From Plasmodiophora brassicae (lineage: Eukaryota > Endomyxa > Phytomyxea > Plasmodiophorida > Plasmodiophoridae), in the NCBI GenBank assembly GCA_039704465.1, contig JASFAU010000002.1:744001-808000 (forward strand): a stretch of DNA of 64,000 bases, given 5' to 3'. Positions 20,758 through 29,761 of this stretch are shown here, piece by piece. Both the position numbers and the translations under genes were made by a program. The first letter of the stretch is position 1. The number at the start of each line of letters is the position of its first letter. The notes beneath the pieces were generated by a model, which was not told the DNA's origin, did not search any database, and saw nothing but the letters and a program-made list of their open reading frames with translations.

Positions 20758-22239
20758 CTATATGTATATTCGAATACTGCCAGCAACAGCCATTTCCTGG
20801 AACTCATAACGCCGCTCGCGAAGATACTGCAAGATGGCGGGTCGAACCTTGCCAACACCGTCGTACGAGTGGCTGCCCACACCAGTGATAACATCCAGAA
20901 ACCGCCCGTTCCCCACTGACCCGTCTGCCGACAATTGTGCCAGGTATTTGTGAAGACGGTCGATCGCCTCAGTGACATGCAGGCCGTGCACGTCAATGAT
21001 ATGGCCGAGACCTTTGTTCCTCGCAAGGTCACGATTCCGGTTCTCAAATATTTCACCAGACGCTTGCTTGTGCAGGTCTTCCATTTGTTGGTGGTGGTAC
21101 CGGCCTTTCCGAGACAGCTCCTTGGCCAACGCACCGTTCCCTGACGCACAATCAGAGACACCCGACATTAAACGTTTAAAGGCACCGCAGACCTGCCAGA
21201 AAGGCTTCCGTCGCAGCAGTAAACAGTGCCTGCAGACTGAAGTCAGTTATTTTCGAAGTACCTCGCTTCTGACGATACCGACGTTTCTTCGCCGAGCATG
21301 TTCCTCGGCAGCATCTCGCTTCTTCAGGTATAAGGCAGACATTGTGTCACCAGTTGAAACAATAGGTGTACTCGTAGCCAGCGCCTGATAAATGCGATTC
21401 GGTCCAGGTGAACGAACAGACGTTAAGACAGAGCCACAAACCTGGCCAGCGTTATCGCGAGCAATAGGACGCCTGAGAGGAGGCACACGTATCGGAGCAG
21501 CCATCGGGGCCTTTAGCTCTTGAGACGGCGGTCCATATCGTTGACGAAGAATAGCGTCAGTGTAGGACGCCGTATTGTTACCCACTGTGCGGAAGCATTC
21601 CTCGATGATCTGAGGGTTCACATGGGACCATTGGCGTTGTAGTTGCTCTAGCTTCAGTTTGGCAACAAGATCGAAGGGCATTGGAGCAGGGGGCGCGATT
21701 GGCGCCGGATGGCGAACAGGACGCGGTTGTGGTGGAGGCGATGGGACAATGGGTCTCGAGGCAGGCGTAACGCTCTGCAAATCGTGCAGGAAATTGCACT
21801 TGTCCCCACGAGCGCAAAACCCTCTGAGATGGAACCGGCACAGCGCAGACCTGTCTGTCTTCGAGTGAAGAAACTGACAGTTTGCAATCAGACAGTTGCC
21901 TGCAAGGAAATACTTGCAAACAGGAACACTCGGTGATGCTTGCGCGGACGCCGTCTGCGTCGACACTCGTGAACTGGATTCTTGCGGTTCCGTAGGCGTC
22001 ACATTTAATAGGCTTTCGACGCAGAGCATGAGGTTGTTGTCATGTTCTGCAAGAAACCTCGCAAGACTGTGCGCATGCATGGGCAACCATTACCGAAACC
22101 TTCCCACACGGTCGACACCTTACCTGTCAACGCCAAATTCGGGAAATATACTCTGCAGCATGTCTACTGGATCGGCCAGTTCATTCTCGAAAGCAGCTGC
22201 AGCGGGACGGAAGGCGGACGCGTCTGGGTTCAGGTCCAT
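20758..22239 (-). CDS. PAM2-CUE-CCCH-DUF1771-Smr protein (439 aa)
   Basis: Probable mRNA-surveillance endonuclease of the Smr family. Exons 22239-22124, 22066-21283, 21229-21193 and 21140-20758 join in phase to 440 codons. The protein begins MDLNPDASAFRP, a match to the PAM2 motif that binds the MLLE domain of poly(A)-binding protein. Next comes a CUE domain (PVDMLQSIFPEFGVD to CVESLLNV), two CCCH fingers (CKYFLAGNCLIANCQFLH and CRFHLRGFCARGDKCNFLH), a second helical CUE-like segment (QWSHVNPQIIEECFRTVG), DUF1771 (YLKKRDAAEEHARRRN, rebuilt across a 37-nt exon) and an Smr domain with DVHGLHVTEA and TGVGSHS. Arabidopsis CID5-7 combine PAM2 with CUE/Smr, and yeast Cue2 and nematode NONU-1 are CUE-Smr nucleases of no-go decay. 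I infer a similar role. The usual start at the first long frame would miss the PAM2 exon. Confidence 0.88.
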
Positions 22240-22571
22240 GATTCAAGCAACCTCGATCACAGCGGACGGACCACCAGCGGAAAACTCCGCGCGTCCGACC
22301 AAGCTGTCGGACGCCAGCAAGCCACAGTTATTACCACAAGTCCATAACTGATCGTACAGGACTTGCCAGTGCGATCAGAACCGCTGGCATAATTCGCCTA
22401 TCGAATGAACTTAGTCGAATCAGTGTCAATTTGACAAGGACTGGTCAAGTCGATTTCTGATTAAAGTTCATCACTACGTTGCAGAAGATCGTAGCGCTTC
22501 CAGGCGACAACGCCGAGCTTGGTTGGCCAACGTCCCAAGAAACTAGTCGTGGCGCTTTATATTGTAAAACG
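22240..22571. other. Intergenic region
   Basis: About 330 bases between the start of the Smr gene and the stop of SPF27, both on the minus strand. It must hold the promoter and 5' UTR of the Smr gene and the 3' end of SPF27. I see no gene or distinctive motif. Confidence 0.4.
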
Positions 22572-23234
22572 TCAACTGTCAGCTTCTCGTTCTCGCAAGG
22601 ATGCCCTGCCTGAGGCAATTGCTGCGCGCAACTGCTGACACCGAGTGGTGCGCTGCTCGATTTTCAGTTCGAGATCGTAGAGCTCTTTCGCGGCAGCCAG
22701 TTGCGATCGTTTCCGTTTCGCGTTAACTACAGGAACAATTAGGCGGACAGACACTATACATATCCCTGATGACTTGCCTGTATCAGTCGAAGTCTTGACA
22801 TCTTGTAATCGAACGTTCATGTCGGCTATTTGGGTCTCCAACAGTGCGAGATGGCCTTCAAGAACCGGGCCAGCCAGGCGCTCATCTAACGTTGCATTAA
22901 TCGAATGGAAGTGCGCAAGTTCTGTTTGCACTTGAGCTCTCTCCAGAGCGGCACGTGACAGCTCATCGGCACCCTTGTCCTTCACCGACGGAAATTGCCA
23001 ATGATCCCAGCGCGTCGCATCCCGAGCCGGTGCCGGCTCGCCGGCGCCAATTCTCTCCAGCTCCGCGTTCACCATTTCGGAACCGGCAAATTCCGATTCC
23101 GGAGCCACAGACGGGTGCCAGTGCGTCGTGTCAATGCCAGAACGTATGATTTCGTCGTCCACCAGGGCATCCGCCATTGCTCGGCTCTCTTGCGTCCCGA
23201 ACGCATGCTCGACATACGCCAAAGAGTCCAACAT
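22572..23234 (-). CDS. Pre-mRNA splicing factor SPF27/BCAS2-like (203 aa)
   Basis: Component of the Prp19/NTC complex, which activates the spliceosome. The N-terminal LDSLAYVEHAF followed by ADALVDDEI matches the conserved start of SPF27/BCAS2; the rest is mostly coiled coil, with NAKRKRSQLAAAKEL near the C-terminus. An intron from 22777 down to 22727 (51 nt) is needed. Its donor reads CAG/GCAAGT and its acceptor TGTAG, making it a GC-AG intron, with a CTAAT branch-point-like motif. It is in frame and lacks stops, so the uninterrupted translation contains 17 extra residues. The upstream in-frame start at 23249 is GTG; the ATG at 23234 is preferred. Confidence 0.8.
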   Translation of the reverse strand: MLDSLAYVEHAFGTQESRAMADALVDDEIIRSGIDTTHWHPSVAPESEFAGSEMVNAELERIGAGEPAPARDATRWDHWQFPSVKDKGADELSRAALERAQVQTELAHFHSINATLDERLAGPVLEGHLALLETQIADMNVRLQDVKTSTDTGKSSGICIVSVRLIVPVVNAKRKRSQLAAAKELYDLELKIEQRTTRCQQLRAAIASGRASLREREADS

Positions 23235-23367
23235 CGTCGAACTCGGCACGCGGAGTGCGCAGAGCAGCGGCTGCTGTCCGTTAGGAGTTAGGACTTAGGA
23301 CCCTCACCAGACCGCATGCCGCGCTGGAAATTAATGCGAAAATGGTTCCCAGAATCTCCATTTATCA

Positions 23368-23894
23368 TTAATGAAAGAGTTGGTTTACGCCAGGGAGCGT
23401 CCGGAAGACTGCCCACATTGCAGGGAACATATTCCTACCGTTTAAGACACATGTTCAGAAGTGCGCGGCCGTGAATGAGAAACATGAAGGTACCCGAACA
23501 GGTTGACGATGCCAAACAATTCGAGGGCGATGCCAATGACAGGCCACCCACAGAGAACAACGCCAATCCCACCAGCGAAGCAGACCGTTCCCCGAGGGCG
23601 CCTCCAGAAGTATCGCCCTGTTCGGCGAACTCCCATTGTTGTCAAAATTCCAGCGATCAGCATGATCTGACCCGAAATGATCAATCGCCGCCAGAAAACG
23701 ACAGCACCCTTTCTACGGCCTTACATTTCCCAGGGCAAGCAACGGTGGGTCACATAGTAAGAAGACACCAAGCGCGAGAAACGCAGCGCCTGCCGACGTC
23801 AACCCAATTCCTATTTCTGTACTCGACAGTCAACCATTGCACGCCTAAATAACCACCATCGACACGCGGACGTACGACGCCTCTCGCTCAACAT
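23368..23894 (-). CDS. GOT1: Got1/GOLT1-like Golgi transport protein (116 aa)
   Basis: Small four-helix membrane protein of ER-Golgi vesicle traffic. No single frame shows it. Exons 23894-23876, 23816-23725, 23666-23494 and 23434-23368 join in phase to 117 codons, with introns of about 58-59 nt. The product begins MLSERRQIGIGLTSAG, continues with FLLCDPPLLALGN, MLIAGILTTMG, RYFWRRPRGTVCF and LCGWPVIGIALELFG, and ends in a hydrophobic segment with FRTLPGVNQLFH. This follows the GOLT1/Got1 pattern through all four membrane segments, slightly shorter than the roughly 138 residues of the yeast and human proteins. The 19-nt first exon is inferred and is the weakest part. The gene is head to head with the CIR1-like gene, 261 bases away. 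Confidence 0.85.
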
Positions 23895-24155
23895 CGCGAC
23901 GACACTGAACTGAACCTGTTAACGTTATTGGCAAATCGCCGTCCACGGACTCTGCCAGACGAGTGCTGACTGCTGACTGCTGACGCCACTGCCCCGTGTT
24001 ACCACCGCACAAGAATGTCGCGAGAATGTTCCATTCAAGTTGTACTTTAACGCATTGTTGCCCCGTCGCTGTCTACGATGTCCTGCAGCGGCCATTAAGC
24101 ACAGGCGCGAGTTCCCACGACGGATTCGGTGGTCGCTTTGCGCGCAACTCCGGCG
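23895..24155. promoter_or_regulatory. Shared divergent promoter region, GOT1 / CIR1-like
   Basis: The 261 bases between two oppositely oriented start codons must contain both promoters and 5' UTRs. No TATA box or clear operator is evident. This is inferred from gene arrangement only. Confidence 0.4.
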
Positions 24156-25022
24156 ATGTCGTCGCAGCAAGGACGATATCTGAGCGGAAAGTCGTATCAT
24201 CCGTCAACGCAGGCGAACCAGAGGAAGGTATGGGAGGCAGAACAGGCCGCTGCGGCGCAGGCATCGCGCGAGAGGGAGCGCCAGCAAATGCTCAAGGCGG
24301 AGCGCGCACGTTTCGAAGCATCGGCAGTCGAACGCGGTGTTGATGTCTCCGAGATACACGCTCGCGATAGCGTATCGTTCATGTACAAGCCGCCGCCTGG
24401 GTTCTTCCGCGATCGTGATGCGGAAGAAAAAGCCGACCGAGAACGAAAGCAGGAGGATCCACGGTTGTTGACTTGGAAGGACAAATTCCCAGAAATACGA
24501 GGCGCCCCAACGGCCACAGGCGAGGTTAAGCAGATGGACCTGCGGGTCAACATGTTGGGGAAGGTCCTTCGCGGTGTGCAATGCACGAAGTGCCATGCCT
24601 GGGGCCACAAGGCCACAGAGCGAGAGTGCCCCATGCGGGACGTTCTCGTACAGGCTGACATTGATCGACGAGATCGGGAAGATCCTCTTCATACCATGAA
24701 CGTAGCAGGAGACACCGCTGCTGCCTCTGGTATCATCATCAAGGAAGACATTGTCATACGCGGCGGTGGTGACAGTACACACGAAAACCAGCGACTACTC
24801 CCACCGGACCCCAACGAAGACGCGCCAGCTGCTGTCGTCGACGAGGACGACGAAGCCTTTGTCCGCAGCCTGACTCCCGACGAGCGGCGCGCTCTCCTCA
24901 AATCGTTGAAGAAGAAGGATCGGAAGCGCAAACGGGACCGACCGCACAGGAAGCACAGGCATCGATCGCGGTCACGCAGTCCTTCTCACGACAGTGCAGG
25001 CAGGCGACCCAGTAAACGGTAG
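24156..25022 (+). CDS. CIR1-like pre-mRNA splicing/corepressor protein (288 aa)
   Basis: Related to CIR1 (corepressor interacting with RBPJ), which also associates with the spliceosome. The CIR N-terminal domain is visible at the start (GKSYHPSTQANQRKVWEAEQ), followed by a charged helix, a conserved VSFMYKPPPGF segment, and a zinc-knuckle-like CTKCHAWGHKATERECP around residues 148-164. The C-terminus carries FVRSLTPDERRALLKSLKKK and ends in a basic Arg/Ser-rich tail typical of splicing-associated proteins. One exon. The ATG at 24156 is chosen because the CIR_N motif begins a few residues later; upstream in-frame codons add nothing conserved. Confidence 0.85.
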   Translation: MSSQQGRYLSGKSYHPSTQANQRKVWEAEQAAAAQASRERERQQMLKAERARFEASAVERGVDVSEIHARDSVSFMYKPPPGFFRDRDAEEKADRERKQEDPRLLTWKDKFPEIRGAPTATGEVKQMDLRVNMLGKVLRGVQCTKCHAWGHKATERECPMRDVLVQADIDRRDREDPLHTMNVAGDTAAASGIIIKEDIVIRGGGDSTHENQRLLPPDPNEDAPAAVVDEDDEAFVRSLTPDERRALLKSLKKKDRKRKRDRPHRKHRHRSRSRSPSHDSAGRRPSKR

Positions 25023-25143
25023 ACTGGCATGTTCAATTGGCACTGCGGTCGTGATCCGATCGTGGCAGACCCAGCGGCAGCGCCTCGTCGGGAGTAACGT
25101 GGGCACAAAAATCGGAGTCGCGGACGCCGGCCGGCTGTCGACG

Positions 25144-25433
25144 ATGGTGCCGAATGCGATCTTCTATGGCACGCAGATGTTTGTCGTGCTCGGCATCGTC
25201 ACCTGCATGATCAGCGGCGGTTTGAGGGTAGCGGGAAAGCATTCCCAGTTCGGGTAGGCGGAGGCGTATCGGTGCAGGTCGGGCGCATACCGGTCCTGAA
25301 TGGCGGACCTGATAGGCTATCGGTGACGCTGATCACAACGGCGACGTTCTGCATGTGGCTGATGTGGGTCCTGACATGGCTGATGCAATGGCATCCGTTG
25401 ATCGTGCCCGAGAAACCCGTTAAGCAACACTAA
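25144..25433 (+). CDS. V-type ATPase subunit e (79 aa)
   Basis: Small membrane subunit of the V0 sector of the vacuolar proton pump (yeast Vma9, animal ATP6V0E). Exons 25144-25227 and 25278-25433 join in phase 0 to 80 codons across a 50-nt intron. Helix 1 is FVVLGIVTCMISGGL, then PVLNGGPDR matches the conserved Pro/Gly loop, then helix 2 (LITTATFCMWLMWVLTWLMQ) and the PLIVPE tail. The family is usually 73-81 residues, so the length fits. No single frame covers it, and automatic annotation could miss it. Confidence 0.87.
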
Positions 25434-25596
25434 GCGTAATCCGTAAATACACCTGCTGGTGCATACACCGATGGGACGGCGAGTCGGTGACAGGTCCATG
25501 ACGGCGCTACGTTACGCGGACGGGAAGGTGGGCTGCGACACCAACGTTTGCGGTCACAACGTCGCAGTGCGTGTCGGCAACGTTCTGTCGCCAGGC

Positions 25597-26904
25597 ATGT
25601 CTTCATCTAAGCTCTGGTATTACTGCGACGTCGCTGGCAACCAGCAGGGACCTGTTGCAGCAACTGCCCTAGTCGCTGAGCTTATCGCCGGCAGAATAAC
25701 AGCGGAAGGACTGATCTGGAGCGACGGCCTGCCTAACTGGTATGACGAATGTTATCCCGACAGGCTTAGCGGCCAGCGCATTAAGCAGAATGGATACAGG
25801 TGTCCTCTGAACGAAGTGCAAGACATCGCTAGCTTGATCCCTAAGTCTGAAGAGCCGCAATCACCAGCGAAAGGTCCTTGAAAATGGTAGAGCGTCATGT
25901 TGCGGGGAACTAAGATCAACTTGTGGTCAGCCAAAGGGTTAAGTAGCAAGGCTAACAGTGATGCTAGTGGTGAGGGTGTATATGTAACGCATTCGTATGC
26001 CCTGATTCGTCGTTACAGCGATCAAACCGCCAGTCAGATCGACCGCGACATCGACTGATACCAAGAAGCTACCAGCAAGAGTCGGCGTCAAGCCTTCGCC
26101 CGAATCGGGTGACGAATCTGGCAAAGCTAATTCTGCCAAAGTCAGTTCCGTTACGTTTGCGACACGCTCGGTCACGAATGTGACCATCTGGTCGGTTGGT
26201 AGTCTGCGTCGAAATGGACCAAGGTTGTCGGTGCGGACGGGTATCCGTACTTCGTGAACTCGGAGACGCAGGAGACGACGTGGGACCAGCCCGACGATTA
26301 CGTGGATGATGAGATAGCATCAGCAGCGACTGCGCCAGCCCCTGCTACTGCTCCTGCTTCCTCAGCTCCTCAGTCGAGATCAGTGGGACCACCAAGGAAA
26401 ACGGCCCCGGAAGGCACCAAACCCGCACTGGTTCCGAAGGTCGCAGCACCGCCGCCATCGACATCGGTAACAACGTCCTCATCAGCCGCGCCTGCAAACG
26501 ATGAAGCATCGGTACGATGAGCACACAGGGGCAACGCCGGCTGCTGTGCTGACCTTGGATCATCGCAGAAAGCTATCAGCTCGCTCAAGTCGGCTTTCGA
26601 AACCTTCAAGTCTGATTCGGAGAAGGTGCACTCGGAGTTGAAGGCAACGGTCAAGTCCCTGGAGAAGGCTCATGCCGACTACGTGGCAGCACATGACAAA
26701 CTGGTCAAGGACTTGAAGTCTGAGGCAGAATCGAACAAGAAGACGGTCGCCGATTTGCGGCAAGAGGTTAATGACCTGCAGAAAGCACTGTCGGCCGCGC
26801 AGGACAAGCTAAAAACCGTGAGCAGCAATGTCGACGGCGTATCCTCGAACGTCAAATCCATCAAGGCCTTCGCAAAGTCCCTTGCTGACGGTCTGAAAGA
26901 ATGA
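25597..26904 (+). CDS. GYF-WW domain protein with C-terminal coiled coil (360 aa)
   Basis: Exons 25597-25873, 25931-25969, 26019-26140, 26203-26511 and 26569-26904 sum to 361 codons. The start MSSSKLWYYC is chosen because the GYF-like domain begins at once (WYYCDVAGNQQGPV to LIWSDGLPNWYD). A short linker leads to a WW domain: KWTKVVGADGYPYFVNSETQ then ETTWDQP. A Pro/Ala/Ser-rich linker follows, then a coiled coil of about 100 residues. GYF and WW domains both bind proline-rich peptides, so this is likely a two-headed adaptor in RNA processing or trafficking. The GYF copy is the divergent 'GYF_2' type. No exact family match comes to mind, and the domain pairing is the firm part. Confidence 0.8.
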
Positions 26905-27027
26905 ATGTGCTTCGGGATAGTTGATATCACTGATTGCCACACGTAATATTCTATGACACGATAAGGACGTCCAACTGTTTATTGTTGCCACTTAGCGACG
27001 AGAGAGAGGTTGCAGACCGAACACATG

Positions 27028-27791
27028 TCACAGCAACTGATAGGCGCCGATCAGAGCAGAGATCAGGCCGCCTGCACCGAGAACGCCGTCGTTAAACTGT
27101 CGCCCGAAGATCGCTTGGGTCAAGTTGAACCCATTAGCAGCAACGGGAAGGTCGCCGAACCCGGCGATAATCTTCAGGTAGATAGTCATGCGCTCTTTGC
27201 GAAGGTTCGATAGAACGGTGGCCGATTCCGGAGATCCTTTGGCTGCCTCTTCCTTCTCGAAGTTGTCGCGCAGCTGAATGAAGTTGATCAGAAGGCCGAA
27301 CACGATACCGAAGAACCATCCGCGATTGGCATGGAGGGTCCACTCGGCCGCATCTCTGGTCAGGAATTTGGCCTTGCACAGGTAGACCAGGTTGTCGTTA
27401 ATCCAGTACCACGCGAACGACGCTCGCGATAGAATGGTCAACGTCTGGATCAGCGTACCGTCTTTGGTGTTGTCGAGCGCGGCGAGAATCGTCTTGTACT
27501 CGCTAAATGTGTTTGGAATGCGCCACAATTTTCGAGCATCACGCGTCATAGCGAACAGCCCCTTGAAGCGCTGTCCAAGAGCGCTCTTCGGGTCGTTTTG
27601 CAACAGCAAGTACATCAACAAGCGACTGCCATACTGGATCGTCTTGGTGAACTTGTCCCGACCGGCATACGACTTGGTCAGCGTCAAGAACGTCTCCAGC
27701 GCCGGCGTCGTGTATGTCTGAGGGACCCGATACCAAGAATAAGCACGTGCGCCTGTCCAATGCACGACCCGTTCACCTTGCTGAGACTCAT
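27028..27791 (-). CDS. PEX11: Peroxisomal membrane protein PEX11-like (234 aa)
   Basis: Controls peroxisome elongation and division. Exon 1 (27791-27777) encodes MSLSK and is inferred by joining a GTGAAC donor to the acceptor before 27717; exon 2 runs 27717-27028. Visible PEX11 features are the N-terminal amphipathic region (FTKTIQYGSRLLMYLL), RKLWRIPNTFSEYKTIL, LSRASFAWYWINDNLVYL and the C-terminal GLISALIGAYQLL hydrophobic end. Length matches the usual 220-250 residues. The alternative of reading exon 2 upstream without splicing adds a non-conserved N-terminus. Confidence 0.9.
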
Positions 27792-28187
27792 GGATGTCAC
27801 GTCGAGGGGCTTGCCGTCACCCACCACGGAGATATTGTTGTGTCGACACCCGACACGGTACGCGGCGCCATAGGACACCGGACCGGGTCCTATACGCGTC
27901 GGATATTTTGTCCTGAAGGCTCGCCCGACTCTAAATCATTAGTGCACACGTTCATCGCAAAGTGAATTCTTGTATGCCTGTGTGCGATGTCTTGGTGGGC
28001 GGACAACACCCATATTCAATGGCCTGATTGCCCCTGTCCCAGTCGTCGCCGCTCGAAGCTGAGACGGTGGTCCAAAATAGGCGCGTCATGGATTCGCGAA
28101 GCTACTGGCGGTCAGCCGTGCCCGTGCGGCACCGCAGCGGACTCCGCGAGCTGTCCGATTTGCATAGCGTCGGTTGGACGGACGGAG
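27792..28187. other. Divergent intergenic region, PEX11 / prohibitin
   Basis: About 400 bases between the leftward PEX11 start and the rightward prohibitin start. Reading frames here are short and unlike known proteins. It presumably holds both promoters. Confidence 0.4.
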
Positions 28188-29118
28188 ATGGCGGGACTGT
28201 TTGCCGGCCTGAGCGGCAAGATGGCGGGCGTCGCCATTGGTGTTGGCGCGGCAGCCACCCTGGTTCAACAGTCAATGTACGATGGTACGATATCGGCTTC
28301 CGCCACATTCATTTGAAGTCGCTAACTCTCCGTGTGCAGTGGAAGCCGGGCACAGGGCCGTCATTTTCGATAGGCTGTCCGGTGTCAAGGAGTACGTTGT
28401 TCCTGAAGGTAATCCTAGGCACGTTCTTTAGTTTCCTTCGACTTATCTGGTCGTAGGAACGCATTTCCTGATTCCTTGGCTCCAGACCCCCATTATCTTT
28501 GACGTTCGCACGAGGCCCCGTAACATCACGACGACAACGGGTACAAATGACCTGCAAGTTGTGAACCTTTCGCTGCGTGTGCTGTCGAAGCCCAACGAGC
28601 ATCAGTTGCCCGAGCTGTACCGTCGTCTCGGTTTGGACTACGATGAGCGTGTTCTTCCTTCGATCGGCAACGAAGTCCTCAAGGCCACTGTCGCCCAGTA
28701 CAACGCCGATCAGCTGTTAACCATGCGTGATCAAGTTTCCAAGGACATCCGTGAGGGACTGACGGCTCGTGCGAAGGAGTTCAACATTCTCCTTGATGAC
28801 GTTTCCGTGACGCACATCAACTTCTCGCGTGAGTTCAGCGCCGCTATTGAACAGAAGCAGGTGGCCCAGCAGGAGGCAGAACGTTCCAAGTTTGTCGTCC
28901 TGAAGGCGGAGCAGGAGAAGCTGGCCGCTATCATCCAGGCGGAAGGAGAATCTGAAGCCGCTCAGCTCATCTCGGATGCCCTTTCGAAGCACGGCGATGG
29001 CCTGATCGCCATCCGTCGTATCGAGACGGCCAGGCACGTCGCTGACACCCTGTCCAGATCAAAGAACGTGACCTACCTGCCGAACGGCAGCAATATGCTT
29101 CTCAACGTCGACCACTGA
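28188..29118 (+). CDS. PHB1: Prohibitin 1 (275 aa)
   Basis: Subunit of the ring complex of the mitochondrial inner membrane. Exons 28188-28284, 28340-28408 and 28457-29118 join in phase to 276 codons. The N-terminus [20 protein letters not shown] is the expected hydrophobic anchor, followed by [55 protein letters not shown] and the helical VEQKQ-type segment [29 protein letters not shown] and NVTYLP near the end fit prohibitin 1 rather than prohibitin 2, which is longer and ends differently. Length agrees with yeast and human PHB1 (272-287). Confidence 0.93.
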
Positions 29119-29761
29119 GTGCCCCTCTTGTGTCACCTATTCTACAAAGATGATTACTGTTTTGGTCGCCACGGTCGTCTGCGACATGGATTGTCCTGTA
29201 GCATTGGAACCGAAACAGGGTAACGCAGCTCAGGGCGAATGCGAAAGGCAACGATGGTAACCATCCCCGCGGTAACAAGGTCGGCAAACGAGGGGACGAC
29301 GTTCTCCTGCACCCACTACGAGATAGAGTCATGGATGCCGTCGGTCGTGGTTCGTCCTGTTCGCTCGGTCACTTGTGGAAGAACAACCGGATCACGACAC
29401 GTTCCGAAGCCCTCGCTGTGCCCCAGTCGCACGCCTGCATGCGCCTCGGTGGCGTAGTTAGGTTAGGGCTGGCGCTAAAGGTCGTTCAGGGCAGAATAGC
29501 CGAGCGCGATATCGCTAGGTGTCATTCCACAGGAATCTGGAGGTGGGATTTTAAGGCGGCAACAATATCGAGTCGCCGTTCGTTATGTGAATTCGGAGTG
29601 GCGCTCCAAACGGGTGTGCGCTCTCCGACAGGCCCTTGGGTGTCTCAGAAGACTGTTCATACGTGTGACGGCGACGCTTGACGGTCGTCATGGTACAGTA
29701 CCAGGATTCAGTATAGTCATCGACTCATCGTAGAATACGCGCATTGGGTGTGGGGCCCAAT
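29119..29761. other. Unassigned gap of about 640 bases
   Basis: No clear gene. On the minus strand a short frame begins with MTTVKRRRHTYEQSSETPKG near 29690 and further minus-strand pieces between 29170 and 29450 could be exons of a small protein, but I could not join them with convincing phases or match them to a family. The promoter of the DRC3 gene must lie at the right end. Confidence 0.35.

Noticed and set aside
20758..21168. Stand-alone Smr protein starting at the ATG at 21168
   Set aside because: That ATG lies in an intron; splicing joins the Smr part to the CCCH/DUF1771 part in phase.
29440..29520. tRNA-like A-box sequence (TGGCGTAGTTAGG)
   Set aside because: No matching B box (GGTTCGA-type), the D stem pairs imperfectly and no acceptor or anticodon stem closes.
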